A DNA stretch of 64,000 nt from Mycetocola_A sp015752285 (GCF_015752285.1 NZ_JADOUY010000005.1:248001-312000), one strand, 5' to 3'. Shown: positions 8,628 through 17,425, numbered from the stretch's first letter. The notes: a model not told the origin generated them from the sequence alone. Translations and numbers: made by a program.

Positions 8628-8999
8628 ATGCCGACATCAGCACCACACGACCGCCCGGCCAAGAGCACCGTGCTTCGTGCATACGCCGGGGAGATCCATG
8701 CCGATCCGGCGGCTGTCTATGCCGCCATCAAACAGAGACTGAGCCCTCCTGACCCGGAGGTGACGGCATTCACTGCTGATGACGCCGAGCGCCTCCTCAT
8801 CGTGCAGGGTGGCTGGTGGTATCGCGGAGAGTACCGGGTTCTCCCGTCACCGGCCGGTGCGCGGGTCGAGCACGAACTGATCAACGTCGCCCAGACCGCC
8901 CACTGGGCCGGACCGCTCACCGGACGCAAGTCGATCGCCCAGTCGGCGCACGTCTTCGGCCGTCTCCTCACCGAACTGGCCGCCGAACTCGAAGACTGA
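8628..8999 (+). CDS. Hypothetical protein, possibly SRPBCC-like
   Basis: A 123-residue cytosolic protein that I do not recognise with certainty. An alternating strand pattern (VLRAYAGEI, LLIVQGGWWYRGEYRVL, ARVEHELINVA) followed by a C-terminal helix is compatible with a small START/SRPBCC-type fold, but this is a guess. It has no signal peptide or membrane segment. TAACGT at 8616-8621, 6 nt before the ATG, supports the start and makes it a real transcribed gene. It is convergent with the ABC transporter operon. Confidence 0.6.
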   Translation: MPTSAPHDRPAKSTVLRAYAGEIHADPAAVYAAIKQRLSPPDPEVTAFTADDAERLLIVQGGWWYRGEYRVLPSPAGARVEHELINVAQTAHWAGPLTGRKSIAQSAHVFGRLLTELAAELED

Positions 9000-9045
9000 T
9001 CGGGATCTCCGGCTCTTCTCGTGGAGTGTGCCCTGAGCGTGGAGC

Positions 9046-9831
9046 TCAGCCCCGCGAGGTGGCTCTGCTGAGGATGCCGTATCCGGCCACGGCGGCGAGG
9101 ACGGTGGGGATCAGCGTCCAGGCCACCACACCGGCAGGGCCGGAGGTGACGAACCACTCGCCCACCCGGGGCCAGCTCTGCGTCAGCGTGACAAGGGCGA
9201 GCGCTCCGACGACCAGCACGATGCTCAGGGCAGTGGTGAGGAGCAGCCCGTTCGTCCTCCAGCGCATGAACACCGTGCCGCTGAGAACGCCGATGAACGA
9301 GAAAAACAGCAGAGCAGCGGTGAAGACGAAGAGCCGTTCCCACACGGGCCCTGTGCCGAAGTAGAACGAGGTGAACATGTGGCCGCCGACGCCCCACCCA
9401 TTCGTCCACTGCTCCAGGTACGACAGGCCGGTGAGGGCGGCGCCGTAGCAGAGGGAGAGCAGACCGAGCGCGATGGACGTGCCGAGGTAGAACTCGCGCC
9501 TGCTCAGGCTGAGACCGAGTGCGTAGGCGAAGGTGGCGTTCATGGCCTGGACGGCGATGACGAGCGTGTACACGAAGATGTACAGCGATGCTCCGCTCCA
9601 CTGCGTGCCGTCGAGGGCATCCTGACGGTCCGATCCGGTGACACTGGCGCTGATGATCCACCAGATGGCCAGATTCACCAGCCAGATGAAGAACAGGATC
9701 ATCAGCGGGATCCAGCAGACGGTCCACTTGTTGACGAAGTTGAGGCGCGCGGCGTTCCAGATCCGGTTCGCGGGCGCGGGAGCGGGCGCCTGCGTCGGCG
9801 AAGCGGATGTTCGGGGAGACACGGTGGTCAT
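9046..9831 (-). CDS. ABC-2 type transporter permease (GntR-linked cluster)
   Basis: A 261-residue membrane protein with about six transmembrane segments after a proline/alanine-rich cytosolic lead. The ATG at 9831 overlaps the stop of the ATPase gene (ATGA) and is preferred over much longer in-frame openings, which are shadows of the ATPase gene. With the ATPase and GntR regulator it forms a YtrA-type cluster: regulator, ATPase, permease. Such systems are often induced by cell-wall stress, but the transported molecule is unknown. Confidence 0.82.
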   Translation of the reverse strand: MTTVSPRTSASPTQAPAPAPANRIWNAARLNFVNKWTVCWIPLMILFFIWLVNLAIWWIISASVTGSDRQDALDGTQWSGASLYIFVYTLVIAVQAMNATFAYALGLSLSRREFYLGTSIALGLLSLCYGAALTGLSYLEQWTNGWGVGGHMFTSFYFGTGPVWERLFVFTAALLFFSFIGVLSGTVFMRWRTNGLLLTTALSIVLVVGALALVTLTQSWPRVGEWFVTSGPAGVVAWTLIPTVLAAVAGYGILSRATSRG

Positions 9832-10742
9832 GACTGGTTCTCGAATTCCTTCTCGGGGACGTTGGTCCGGCGAACGATGAGCTGTTGAAGCGAAACGGGG
9901 GAGAGCTCGAGGCCGGCCTGTGCAGCCGTTCGTCGCTCCTCCGCGGTCAGCGCGCCGATGGTGACGGAGAGCAGCCCGCCGATGCCGTCGCGGTGGAGGA
10001 TCTCGCGGCCGCCGACGAAAGCCTCGACAGCGCCTGTCATCCCGACGACTGTTGTGGCGGACCCCCGCAGGGATTCGGCGGGTTCGTCGATGATGATCGA
10101 CCCCTGGTCGATGACGAGAACATGCTCGAGCAGCTGGGACACTTCGTCGATCAGGTGTGTGGAGAGCACAACGGTTCGGGGGTGCTGGGCGTAGTCCTCG
10201 AGAAGTCGGTCGTAGAACAGCTGGCGTGCGACGGCGTCCAGCCCGAGGTAGGGCCCGTCGAAGAAGGTGAGCGGAGCGCGCGAGGCCAGGCCGACGATCA
10301 CGCCGACGGCGGAGAGCTGACCACGAGACAGCTTCTTGATCCGGCGGGCGACGGGGAGCCGGAACTCGTCGATCAGCCTGCTCGCGAAATCGGCGTCCCA
10401 GTTTTCGAAGAACCACGGGGCGCTGGCAAACACGTGCTTCGGCTGGAAATCGTCCGGGTAGCGCTGGCTCTCCTTGATGAACGACATCTGCCGAAGCACG
10501 CGTGCGTTTTCGGCCGGGCGTTCGCCGAAGACCCGCACATCTCCGGATGTGGCAAAATCCTGGCCGGTGAGCACCTGCATGATGGTGGTCTTGCCCGCCC
10601 CGTTTCTGCCGAGCAGCCCGGTGATCGAGTGGCGTTCGATGTCGAAGCTGGCCTGGTTCACCGCAGTGACCTTGCCGAAACGCTTGGTGAGTCCCCGAAC
10701 GCTGATGACCGGGTCCGAGGGATGTGTCGAGGGGGAGGTCAT
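9828..10742 (-). CDS. ABC transporter ATP-binding protein (YtrB-like) with altered Walker B
   Basis: A 304-residue ATPase. Walker A LLGRNGAGKTT is at 43-53 and the signature LSRGQLSA starts at 138. Walker B reads LTFFDGPYLGLD (158-169): the position that normally holds the catalytic glutamate (FDEP) is glycine, read directly from codons GAC GGG. The C-terminal third is a family-specific extension. Overlaps of 4 bp on both sides (with the GntR gene and the permease gene) show tight translational coupling. Either ATP hydrolysis is slow here or another residue takes over; see findings. Confidence 0.88.
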   Translation of the reverse strand: MTSPSTHPSDPVISVRGLTKRFGKVTAVNQASFDIERHSITGLLGRNGAGKTTIMQVLTGQDFATSGDVRVFGERPAENARVLRQMSFIKESQRYPDDFQPKHVFASAPWFFENWDADFASRLIDEFRLPVARRIKKLSRGQLSAVGVIVGLASRAPLTFFDGPYLGLDAVARQLFYDRLLEDYAQHPRTVVLSTHLIDEVSQLLEHVLVIDQGSIIIDEPAESLRGSATTVVGMTGAVEAFVGGREILHRDGIGGLLSVTIGALTAEERRTAAQAGLELSPVSLQQLIVRRTNVPEKEFENQS

Positions 10743-11134
10743 GCTGAAACGCCTTCCGTTGAGATCATTTCTGTGAGCTGGTCGGGATCGATTCCGAGTT
10801 TTGCCGCTTCCGCGATCAGGGGACGGATGAATTCGTCCCGAAATCGGGTCTTGCGGGCGTCGATGAGCCTGGCGCGGGCGCCTGCGGCGACGAACATGCC
10901 GATGCCTCTCTTCTTGTAGAGAATTCCGTCGTCGACAAGGCGGTTCACCCCCTTGCCTGCGGTTGCCGGATTGATGCGGTGGAACGCGGCGAATTCGTTG
11001 GTCGACGGCACCTGGCTCTCCTCCGCGATCGAGCCCGCGATGATGTCGTTCTCGATCTGTTCGGCAATCTGCAGAAAGATGGGTTTGCCTTCGTCGATCA
11101 CGGCACCTCCGGTCGATGAGCTTACGTGGTTCAT
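10739..11134 (-). CDS. GntR-family transcriptional regulator, YtrA subfamily
   Basis: A 131-residue repressor with an N-terminal winged helix (about 15-85, PIFLQIAEQIENDII then VPSTNEFAAFHRINPATAGKG) and only a short C-terminal dimerisation tail, as in the YtrA subfamily. It controls adjacent ABC transporter genes. I chose ATG 11134 because a perfect palindromic operator ends exactly at this codon and the winged-helix domain starts soon after; an in-frame opening reaching 11176 would be read through the operator. It is the first gene of the three-gene operon and is probably autorepressed. Confidence 0.88.
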   Translation of the reverse strand: MNHVSSSTGGAVIDEGKPIFLQIAEQIENDIIAGSIAEESQVPSTNEFAAFHRINPATAGKGVNRLVDDGILYKKRGIGMFVAAGARARLIDARKTRFRDEFIRPLIAEAAKLGIDPDQLTEMISTEGVSA

Positions 11135-11149
11135 TAGTTCAGTAACTAA
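11134..11149 (-). promoter_or_regulatory. GntR/YtrA operator overlapping promoter and start codon
   Basis: The palindrome TTAGTT-CAGT-AACTAA has perfect 6-bp arms. Its last base is the A of the GntR gene's ATG on the minus strand. A -10-like GTTACT lies inside it, 6 nt before the ATG, so a bound repressor would cover both the promoter and the start of a leaderless mRNA. Confidence 0.75.
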
Positions 11150-11214
11150 CCAACACCGTGGCGGGCGGCATGTCAAGGCCTGCGCCCGAATTTTCCCGGG
11201 CTTAGGCTCGGGGT

Positions 11215-12654
11215 GTGACCGAATTGCATGAACTCAGCGCCCTCGACCAGTGGCTGGCGCTCCAGCGGGGCGAAGTCTCGCCGCAGGAGCTGACCCGTCA
11301 CTATCTCGACCGCATCGACGCTCTGAACCCCGAGCTCGGCGCATTTGTCACGGTGACGAGGGATGCCGCCCTTCGGCGCGCCGAGGACCTGGAGCGCACT
11401 GTGCCGCGGACGAGCGCACTCTGGGGCCTTCCGCTCGGAGACAAAGACCTGACGATGAGGCGCGGGGTCGCCACCGGCTTCGGCTCGCGGGCGTTCGCCG
11501 GTACGATCTCGCCCCGGTCGGACGAGATCGTCGAGGTGCTCGACGGTGCCGGGGCGGTCAGCCTCGGCAAGACCAACACCCCCGAGTTCGGCATGCATGG
11601 CTACACCGAGTCGCTGGTGGCTCCTCCCGCCAGGAACCCCTGGGACACGGCACTCGGCGCGGGAGGTTCGAGCGGGGGAGCCGCCGCGGCGGTGGCCGCC
11701 CGGCTCCTTCCGTTTGCTCCCGGGAGTGACGGCGGCGGGTCGATCCGCATTCCGGCAGCAGCCTGCGGTCTCGTCGGGATCAAGCCGTCACGCGGTCTGG
11801 TTCCGGCTGGCTCGGGTATCGACTCGCTCGGCGGACTTGCGGTCAAGGGCCCGCTGGCGCGCTCAGTGACGGATGCCGCTCTGCTCCTGGACGCGATGAT
11901 CGGACGCCGTAACGGACAGATCGACCATCACTTCGCTCTTCGGGCTCCGGATGAGAACGACGGAGACCTGCTCGGTGCCGCTGTTCGCGGAGAAGGCAGG
12001 TACTCCATCGGGGTGCTCGCCAATTCGCCCTTCGAGGAGTCGATCGATATCGAGGTCGCTCCTGAGGCATCCGCTGCGGTCAGTATCGCCCTCGCTCATC
12101 TGGCTGCGATGGGTCATGGCATCGACGACCTCGCCCTCGAACACGATGGGGTGTACCTCGACGCATTCCGACGGCTCTGGCGCATCTCTGCGGCGACGAT
12201 TCCGGTCGACGACGACCGGTTGGAGCTTCTGGAGCCGGTGACGAGGCACCTGGTGCGTTCCGGTCGCGAGCTCGGGGCGCGGGAAGTCGCCGAAACGCTC
12301 GCCACCCTGTCGGCATTCGAGCGCAGCGTCATCGCCCAGTTCTCGGCGTTCGATGCGGTGATCACGCCGACGTTGGCCCAGACGCCTCGGCCGATCGGCT
12401 GGTTCGACACCGAAGACGCTGACCGGAACTTCGTGCAGCAGTGCCAGTATTCGCCGTTCACGTCGCTGGTGAACGTCGCCGGGCTTCCGGCGATCACGCT
12501 GCCCGTTTCGGAGACCGCAGACGGGCTCCCGATGGGAATCCAGCTGATCGGCCGGCCGGGCGGTGAGTCGACGTTGCTGTCGCTGGGGAGCCAGCTCGAG
12601 CGCCGAATCCGGTGGCAGCACCGGACGCCGGCGATCGCCGCTCGAGAAACGTGA
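11215..12654 (+). CDS. Amidase signature family amidase
   Basis: A 479-residue amidase. The Ser-cisSer-Lys triad is visible: Lys77 in LPLGDKDLT, the GGSSGG serines at 152/153, and Ser176 in DGGGSIRIP. The group includes GatA, but the gatB/gatC partners are absent and the GatA-specific C-terminal features are not seen, so this is a stand-alone amidase (acting on amides of unknown kind). The GTG start at 11215 follows TAGGCT (11203-11208) by 6 nt, which indicates a leaderless mRNA. It is divergent from the GntR operon. Confidence 0.87.
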   Translation: MTELHELSALDQWLALQRGEVSPQELTRHYLDRIDALNPELGAFVTVTRDAALRRAEDLERTVPRTSALWGLPLGDKDLTMRRGVATGFGSRAFAGTISPRSDEIVEVLDGAGAVSLGKTNTPEFGMHGYTESLVAPPARNPWDTALGAGGSSGGAAAAVAARLLPFAPGSDGGGSIRIPAAACGLVGIKPSRGLVPAGSGIDSLGGLAVKGPLARSVTDAALLLDAMIGRRNGQIDHHFALRAPDENDGDLLGAAVRGEGRYSIGVLANSPFEESIDIEVAPEASAAVSIALAHLAAMGHGIDDLALEHDGVYLDAFRRLWRISAATIPVDDDRLELLEPVTRHLVRSGRELGAREVAETLATLSAFERSVIAQFSAFDAVITPTLAQTPRPIGWFDTEDADRNFVQQCQYSPFTSLVNVAGLPAITLPVSETADGLPMGIQLIGRPGGESTLLSLGSQLERRIRWQHRTPAIAARET

Positions 12655-12688
12655 CGCCGTTCGAGGGCAGATGCCACAGAATGGTTCC

Positions 12689-13156
12689 ATGACGACTGCC
12701 GCCCGCGTGCACCTTTCGAAGACTCGGCCGACCGCGTACGCGAAGCTCGCAGCGCTGTCGGCCGAGGTCGGCCAGCTGGCGCGGGACGCGGGTATCGAGC
12801 CGCTGCTGTCAGAGCTCGTGCAGATGCGGGCGTCGCAGATCAACGCGTGTGCGTATTGTCTGCGGGTTCACACCCGGAAGGCGATGGCCCTGGGTGAGAC
12901 GGCCGAGCGGTTGACGGTCCTCTCGGCCTGGCGTGAAGCGGGACTGTATTCGGAGCGGGAGCGGGCGGCGCTCGCACTGACCGAAGCGATCACGCTCGTC
13001 GCCGATGGTCACGTGCCCGATGACGTGTATGAGGCAGCCCGTGACGTCTTCGACGAGGTCGAGTTCGCCACCCTGTCGTGGGTCATCGTCTCGATCAATG
13101 CATTCAATCGCATCGCCGTGACCAGCAGGTATCTCGTCGATCCCGAAGAGTCCTGA
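12689..13156 (+). CDS. Carboxymuconolactone decarboxylase/AhpD-like protein
   Basis: A 155-residue all-helical protein with the AhpD-type redox motif CAYC (Cys54, Cys57) followed by His61. Members of this group act as alkylhydroperoxidases or thiol peroxidases; the true decarboxylases lack the CxxC pair. I chose ATG 12689 because homologues start near TTAARV/LxK and a CAGAAT hexamer lies 6 nt upstream; the longer in-frame opening at 12563 lies inside the amidase gene. It may form an oxidative-stress function with no linked AhpC. Confidence 0.82.
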   Translation: MTTAARVHLSKTRPTAYAKLAALSAEVGQLARDAGIEPLLSELVQMRASQINACAYCLRVHTRKAMALGETAERLTVLSAWREAGLYSERERAALALTEAITLVADGHVPDDVYEAARDVFDEVEFATLSWVIVSINAFNRIAVTSRYLVDPEES

Positions 13157-13224
13157 GGCGGTGTGGTCGTCTGCTCGACTCGGCTGTGAGCGGGCTGGGC
13201 AGCGGCCGATCGGTGTGGCCTATT

Positions 13225-13243
13225 CAGGTAAGGCTTGCCTATA
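13225..13243 (+). promoter_or_regulatory. DtxR/IdeR-type iron box
   Basis: The sequence caggtaaggcttgcctata resembles the actinobacterial iron box (TTAGGTTAGGCTAACCTAA), with near-symmetric halves AGGTAAGGC and GCCT. It overlaps a TATACT -10 hexamer (13240-13245) just before the siderophore-interacting gene, so iron-loaded DtxR/IdeR should repress that gene. Confidence 0.72.
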
Positions 13244-13254
13244 CTGGAAGGGAC

Positions 13255-13728
13255 ATGACCGTACAGACCCGCGCCGACCATTCCGGTCACACAGCGAACG
13301 AAGCGAACCACAAGCATCGCGTCCAGTTCCTCATCGCCGGTGACGAATCAGCGCTCCCGGAGCTCGAAGCAGTACTCACAACTCTTCCGTTGTGCGCAAC
13401 CGGGCGCGTGTTCGTCGAGGTCGCCGATGAGGATGCGGTCGGCGTTCTCAGCGCTCCTCCGCGAATGACGGTTACCTGGCTTCCTCGGTCGCGTCGTTCT
13501 GGTGCTCCCGGGACGGGTCGTGGCTGCGCTCCCGGAGAAGCGGCGTCCCGAGCTGTTCGGGCGTGGGCCGGCGAGATGCTCTGCGAGCACCCGGAAGAGG
13601 TGCACGTCTGGCTGGGGGGACACTACCGGGGCGTTGCCGAGTCGCACGATTACCTCACAACAGGGCTTGGCGTCGCTGCCGACGTCGTCCAGACCCCTCC
13701 CGCATATCGACTCGGTGCTGTGCGCTGA
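13255..13728 (+). CDS. Siderophore-interacting protein, NAD(P)H-binding domain only
   Basis: A 157-residue protein matching only the C-terminal half of SIP ferric-siderophore reductases: the opening VQFLIAGDESALPE, then GRVFVEVADEDA, then VHVWLGGHY near the end. The FAD-binding N-terminal domain of normal ~270-residue SIPs is missing. The ATG at 13255 follows a TATACT hexamer by 9 nt, with ggaaggg between. The iron box at 13225 shows that it belongs to the iron-limitation regulon. It may support a separate flavoprotein or an esterase in releasing iron; its activity alone is uncertain. Confidence 0.82.
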   Translation: MTVQTRADHSGHTANEANHKHRVQFLIAGDESALPELEAVLTTLPLCATGRVFVEVADEDAVGVLSAPPRMTVTWLPRSRRSGAPGTGRGCAPGEAASRAVRAWAGEMLCEHPEEVHVWLGGHYRGVAESHDYLTTGLGVAADVVQTPPAYRLGAVR

Positions 13729-13798
13729 CCTCAGCAGCTTTGCTCTTCCTGGTGCGAAAAGTGGGTCCTCGTGAGCAACCCGCTGATCGTCTCTGCTG

Positions 13799-15418
13799 TC
13801 ACTCGGAGTGTGCCCACCGTTCGGCGCCAGCTCGCTCCAAGTCGCGCTGGAGCCCCTGCGGTGATTTCGACGGGAGCGGTATGGGCCGCTCGAACGGGTC
13901 GATCCCCGGCGGCGGGATGGCGAAGTAGTCGGTGTCGACCCGGACGATCTTCCAGCCGTTGTTGTGAAGGAGCATGTGACAGTACCGGCAGAGGAGGATT
14001 CCGTCGGCGAGATCGGTCGTGCCGTCTTCTGCGCACCATTCATTGATGTGATGCGCCTCGGTGTAGGACGGTGGCCGATCACAGTCGAGCATGCGGCAGC
14101 CCCCATCGCGCAGTGCGAGAGCGATGCGCTGTTTCGGGGTGAACAGCCGTTGCTCGCGGCCGACGTCGAGGGGAGTTCCTGCGCCGTCGACGGTGATGAC
14201 GGTCGTTCCGCTGACGCACTTCTGACGACCGATAAAGCTCAGGGGGACGGCCTCGCCGGTGTCTTCGAGATATCCGACCGAGCCGGTCGAGACGGCGGGA
14301 GCGTGATTCTTCTGCGTCACGATCACGCGAACCCCTGGCTGGCGCGAACCGAATGCGAGGGTCGGGTCTGCCTCTGACCCGGCCTTGAGCAGATCCATCA
14401 TGAGGTCGAAGACGAGCTGGTCGTTGCTGCGCGGGTCGAGCCTGAGCTTGTCGGCCCGTTCGGCATCGGCCGGGTCGACGAAGCGGGGACCACCGCGGCG
14501 GGGACGCATCGCCGCGCCGACGATCGCGTCGGCCCAGGCTGCTGATTCTTCGTCGAATTGCACCCATGCGGTTCTGGCGCCGTGTTCGTTGCGCCCGAAC
14601 CGCCAGGTTCGATTCTGATAGCGCTGATCCCAGCGAATGGTGACTCCGTCTGGATCGATCGCATCACGGAGCTGCCTGGCCCGGCGACCCAGCTCGTCGG
14701 CATGGACGCCGACAGCTGAGGAGACGATCTCCTCAGCCGCTTGGCGAAGTGACTCGGTATCGAGTCGCTCGTTCGGCTCGCCGAGCCCGCGCATGATGAC
14801 CGTTACCGCTTCGGTGCGGATCACGCCGTCGCGTGCGGCCCGGGTGACTGGCTCATACCACGGGGGCACAGGGCGGCCAGACCCGGGATCTGGAGTGGTG
14901 CCGCCGACACCGTCAGCGTCGATCACAGGAGGCGCGTCGGTCGGGGATGGCGCGATGCCGGCTGCGGCGATCGTCGCAGCATCCGCCTCGCCCATCGCGC
15001 CGCCGAGCTTCACCTGTCTGAACGCCTCAGTGCGCGTCGACCCCGTGAGGCGCTGCACCATGTCGACGGCTGTCCGGTCGCCAGTCGACTGGGCAAGGCC
15101 GGCATAACCGAGCGCGCGCTCCGAACGCTTGGCGACCACTCCGGCGCCAGCCGCGATGATGGCGTCGAACTCGGAGCGGGCTCGCGCGGCGTCTCGCAGG
15201 AGGTCTTGCAGTTCGTGGTCTGATGCTTCGTCGATAACCGTGGAGAGCGGCCGCGAGATGGAGGGGCCGGGATCGACGGAACCTGCCACGCCACCCGGCT
15301 CGCTGCTGACCGAAGCCCACGGTTCCGGGGCAGTCTGCTCGATCCTCGCCTCGAACAGAGCCAGTCGATCGCACACGCTCTGTGCGATCTCCCTGACCTG
15401 ATCTGACATCTTCGCCAT
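13799..15418 (-). CDS. DUF222 domain HNH endonuclease (13E12-repeat family)
   Basis: A 539-residue protein with a long helical DUF222 region followed by a C-terminal HNH nuclease domain at about 437-490. The metal-binding residues are in CRMLDC, EAHHINEW and CRYCHMLLHNNGW, so the ββα-metal fold looks intact. This family is multi-copy in many Actinobacteria (the 13E12 repeat proteins of mycobacteria), and its role is unknown. TAAAAT (15425-15430, minus strand), 6 nt before the ATG, supports the start. It stands alone, with no transposase, intron or phage gene nearby. Confidence 0.88.
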   Translation of the reverse strand: MAKMSDQVREIAQSVCDRLALFEARIEQTAPEPWASVSSEPGGVAGSVDPGPSISRPLSTVIDEASDHELQDLLRDAARARSEFDAIIAAGAGVVAKRSERALGYAGLAQSTGDRTAVDMVQRLTGSTRTEAFRQVKLGGAMGEADAATIAAAGIAPSPTDAPPVIDADGVGGTTPDPGSGRPVPPWYEPVTRAARDGVIRTEAVTVIMRGLGEPNERLDTESLRQAAEEIVSSAVGVHADELGRRARQLRDAIDPDGVTIRWDQRYQNRTWRFGRNEHGARTAWVQFDEESAAWADAIVGAAMRPRRGGPRFVDPADAERADKLRLDPRSNDQLVFDLMMDLLKAGSEADPTLAFGSRQPGVRVIVTQKNHAPAVSTGSVGYLEDTGEAVPLSFIGRQKCVSGTTVITVDGAGTPLDVGREQRLFTPKQRIALALRDGGCRMLDCDRPPSYTEAHHINEWCAEDGTTDLADGILLCRYCHMLLHNNGWKIVRVDTDYFAIPPPGIDPFERPIPLPSKSPQGLQRDLERAGAERWAHSE

Positions 15419-15507
15419 GCCTCGATTTTACCGCAGATAACCAAAATTAGAAAGTATGTTCGAGTGTTCGGTGGAGAACTCGTCGAGGCTGTCGCGATAA
15501 TGGAGCC

Positions 15508-16335
15508 ATGGCATCCGACATCCCGACCCGAACTCTGAACGACGGCCACACCATTCCGCAGCTCGGTCTCGGTGTGTACAAGGTCTCGGATCGCATCGCC
15601 GCGGATGTCGTCACCACGGCCATCGACGCCGGGTACCGCCATCTCGATACGGCCGCCCTGTACGCCAACGAGAAGGCAGTGGGGGAGGGCATCCGACGAT
15701 CGCAGGTCGAACGCGACCAGCTGTTCGTCACCACGAAGGTGTGGAACTCCGACCATGGCTTCGATTCGACCCTGCGCGCTTTCGACACCAGCATGGCGCT
15801 GTTGGGGCTCGACGTGCTCGACCTCTACCTCATTCACTGGCCGGCACCGGCCCAGGACCGCTACGTCGAGACCTGGAAGGCGCTCGAGCGGCTGCAGGCC
15901 GATGGTCGGGTCGCCTCGATCGGTGTGAGCAATTTTCACCCCCACCATCTGGAACGTCTCGTCGCCGAGACCGGCGTCGTGCCCGCTGTGAATCAGATCG
16001 AGTTGCACCCGTGGCTGCCTCAGCTGGAGGCGCGCGCCTTCCACGACCGGCACGGCATCCTCACTGAGGCGTGGTCGCCACTCGCCCGCGGGGGAATCCT
16101 CGGCAACCCCACGCTCGACCTTCTCGCCGACAAGCATGACGTCAGTGTCGCGCAGGTCGTGATCCGCTGGCACCTCCAGCTCGGAAACGTCGTGATTCCC
16201 AAGTCGGCGACGCCGTCACGCATCGTTGAAAACATCGATGTCTTCGGTTTCGAGCTCGACGGTGCCGATCTCGCCGCGATCGCCACCCTCGAGTCCGGAG
16301 AGCGGACGGGCCGCGACCCCGACGACCTCGACTGA
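15508..16335 (+). CDS. Aldo/keto reductase (AKR5-like)
   Basis: A 275-residue NADPH-dependent reductase with the complete catalytic tetrad: Asp47, Tyr52, Lys77 and His110. The cofactor region IPKSATPSRIVENIDVFGFEL near the C-terminus is typical of the 2,5-diketo-D-gluconate reductase group (AKR5). The natural substrate is probably a small aldehyde such as methylglyoxal or a keto sugar; it cannot be fixed from sequence. GATAAT, 6 nt before the ATG, indicates a leaderless transcript. It is convergent with the LLM flavoprotein gene. Confidence 0.87.
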   Translation: MASDIPTRTLNDGHTIPQLGLGVYKVSDRIAADVVTTAIDAGYRHLDTAALYANEKAVGEGIRRSQVERDQLFVTTKVWNSDHGFDSTLRAFDTSMALLGLDVLDLYLIHWPAPAQDRYVETWKALERLQADGRVASIGVSNFHPHHLERLVAETGVVPAVNQIELHPWLPQLEARAFHDRHGILTEAWSPLARGGILGNPTLDLLADKHDVSVAQVVIRWHLQLGNVVIPKSATPSRIVENIDVFGFELDGADLAAIATLESGERTGRDPDDLD

Positions 16336-16365
16336 GTCGGCGACCCGTCAGGGGCTTGCATCCGG

Positions 16366-17403
16366 TCAGCCGATTGCGGCGCGAACCTGCGGCATCACAT
16401 CGGTGGCGAGCAGTTCGATCGAGCGCATCACCAAGGCGTGAGGCAGGCCGGACCAGTCCATTTGCAGAGCGTGCCGGTCGTACGCGAGATGCCCGTGGAG
16501 CGCGATGATCTTGTCGGCGACCTCGTTGGGGCTTCCGGTGAAAATGGCACCCCTGCGTGCGGTCTGGCTGTCGTAGCCGAGCCGGCTCGGAGCGGTGAAG
16601 CCGCGCTCGGCTGCGATCTTCGTCATCGACGTCTTCCAGTACGGGTAGAAGGTGTCCTTCGCCTCCTGGCTCGTCGGTGCCACGAATCCCGGGCCGGAGA
16701 CAGCGACCTTCAGGGCGGATGCATCGTGCCCGGCCTTCACGCCGGCCTCACGGTAGAGCCCGGCAAGTGGGGCGAACTGTTCGGGGTAGCCACCGATGAC
16801 CGCATAGTTGATCGGCAGGCCGAGATACCCGGCGCGCATCGATGACTCCGGGTTTCCGCCGGTCGCGATCCAGATGTCGAGCTTGTCGCCGTACGGTCGG
16901 GGCAGGATCAGCGCGTCGTCGAGTGCCGGACGGAATCTGCCGCGCCAGGTGACCCGCTCGTTCTCGTTGAGTTCGAGCAGCAACCCGAGCTTCTCTTCAT
17001 AGAGGTCGTCGTAGTCGGCCAGGTTCGCGCCGAACAGCGGGAACGATTCGATGAACGACCCGCGGCCGGCTGCGATCTCGGCGCGGCCCCCGGTGAGTTG
17101 ATCGATCGTGGCGAACTGCTGGAACACGCGCACCGGATCCTCGGTCGAGAGCACGGTGACGGCACTCGACAGCCGGATGTTCTTCGTCACCGTCGCCGCT
17201 GCCGCCAATACGGTCGCCGGCGAACTGATCGAGTACTCGGGTCGGTGGTGTTCGCCGATTCCGAACCAGTCCAGTCCGGCCTCGTCTGCGAGTGTGATGC
17301 GTTCGATCGTCTCTCGCAGTTGCTGGCCAGGGGAGACCAGTGCGCCCGTCGCCGGGTCGGTGGGGATGTCGCCGAAGCTGTATACGCCTAATTCCATACT
17401 CAT
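16366..17403 (-). CDS. LLM class flavin-dependent oxidoreductase (luciferase-like)
   Basis: A 345-residue TIM-barrel monooxygenase of the bacterial luciferase family. Recognisable parts are MELGVYSFGDIP, EAGLDWFGIGEHHRPEYSISSP and RGSFIESFPLFG, which match the F420/FMN-dependent LLM group of unknown substrate. Two in-frame ATGs (17403 and 17397) are possible. The upstream same-strand gene of 129 residues ends 22 nt away, so it may close a three-gene operon with the FAD oxidoreductase. Confidence 0.84.
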   Translation of the reverse strand: MSMELGVYSFGDIPTDPATGALVSPGQQLRETIERITLADEAGLDWFGIGEHHRPEYSISSPATVLAAAATVTKNIRLSSAVTVLSTEDPVRVFQQFATIDQLTGGRAEIAAGRGSFIESFPLFGANLADYDDLYEEKLGLLLELNENERVTWRGRFRPALDDALILPRPYGDKLDIWIATGGNPESSMRAGYLGLPINYAVIGGYPEQFAPLAGLYREAGVKAGHDASALKVAVSGPGFVAPTSQEAKDTFYPYWKTSMTKIAAERGFTAPSRLGYDSQTARRGAIFTGSPNEVADKIIALHGHLAYDRHALQMDWSGLPHALVMRSIELLATDVMPQVRAAIG

Positions 17404-17425
17404 GAATACACCGCGCTGCTCCGGA

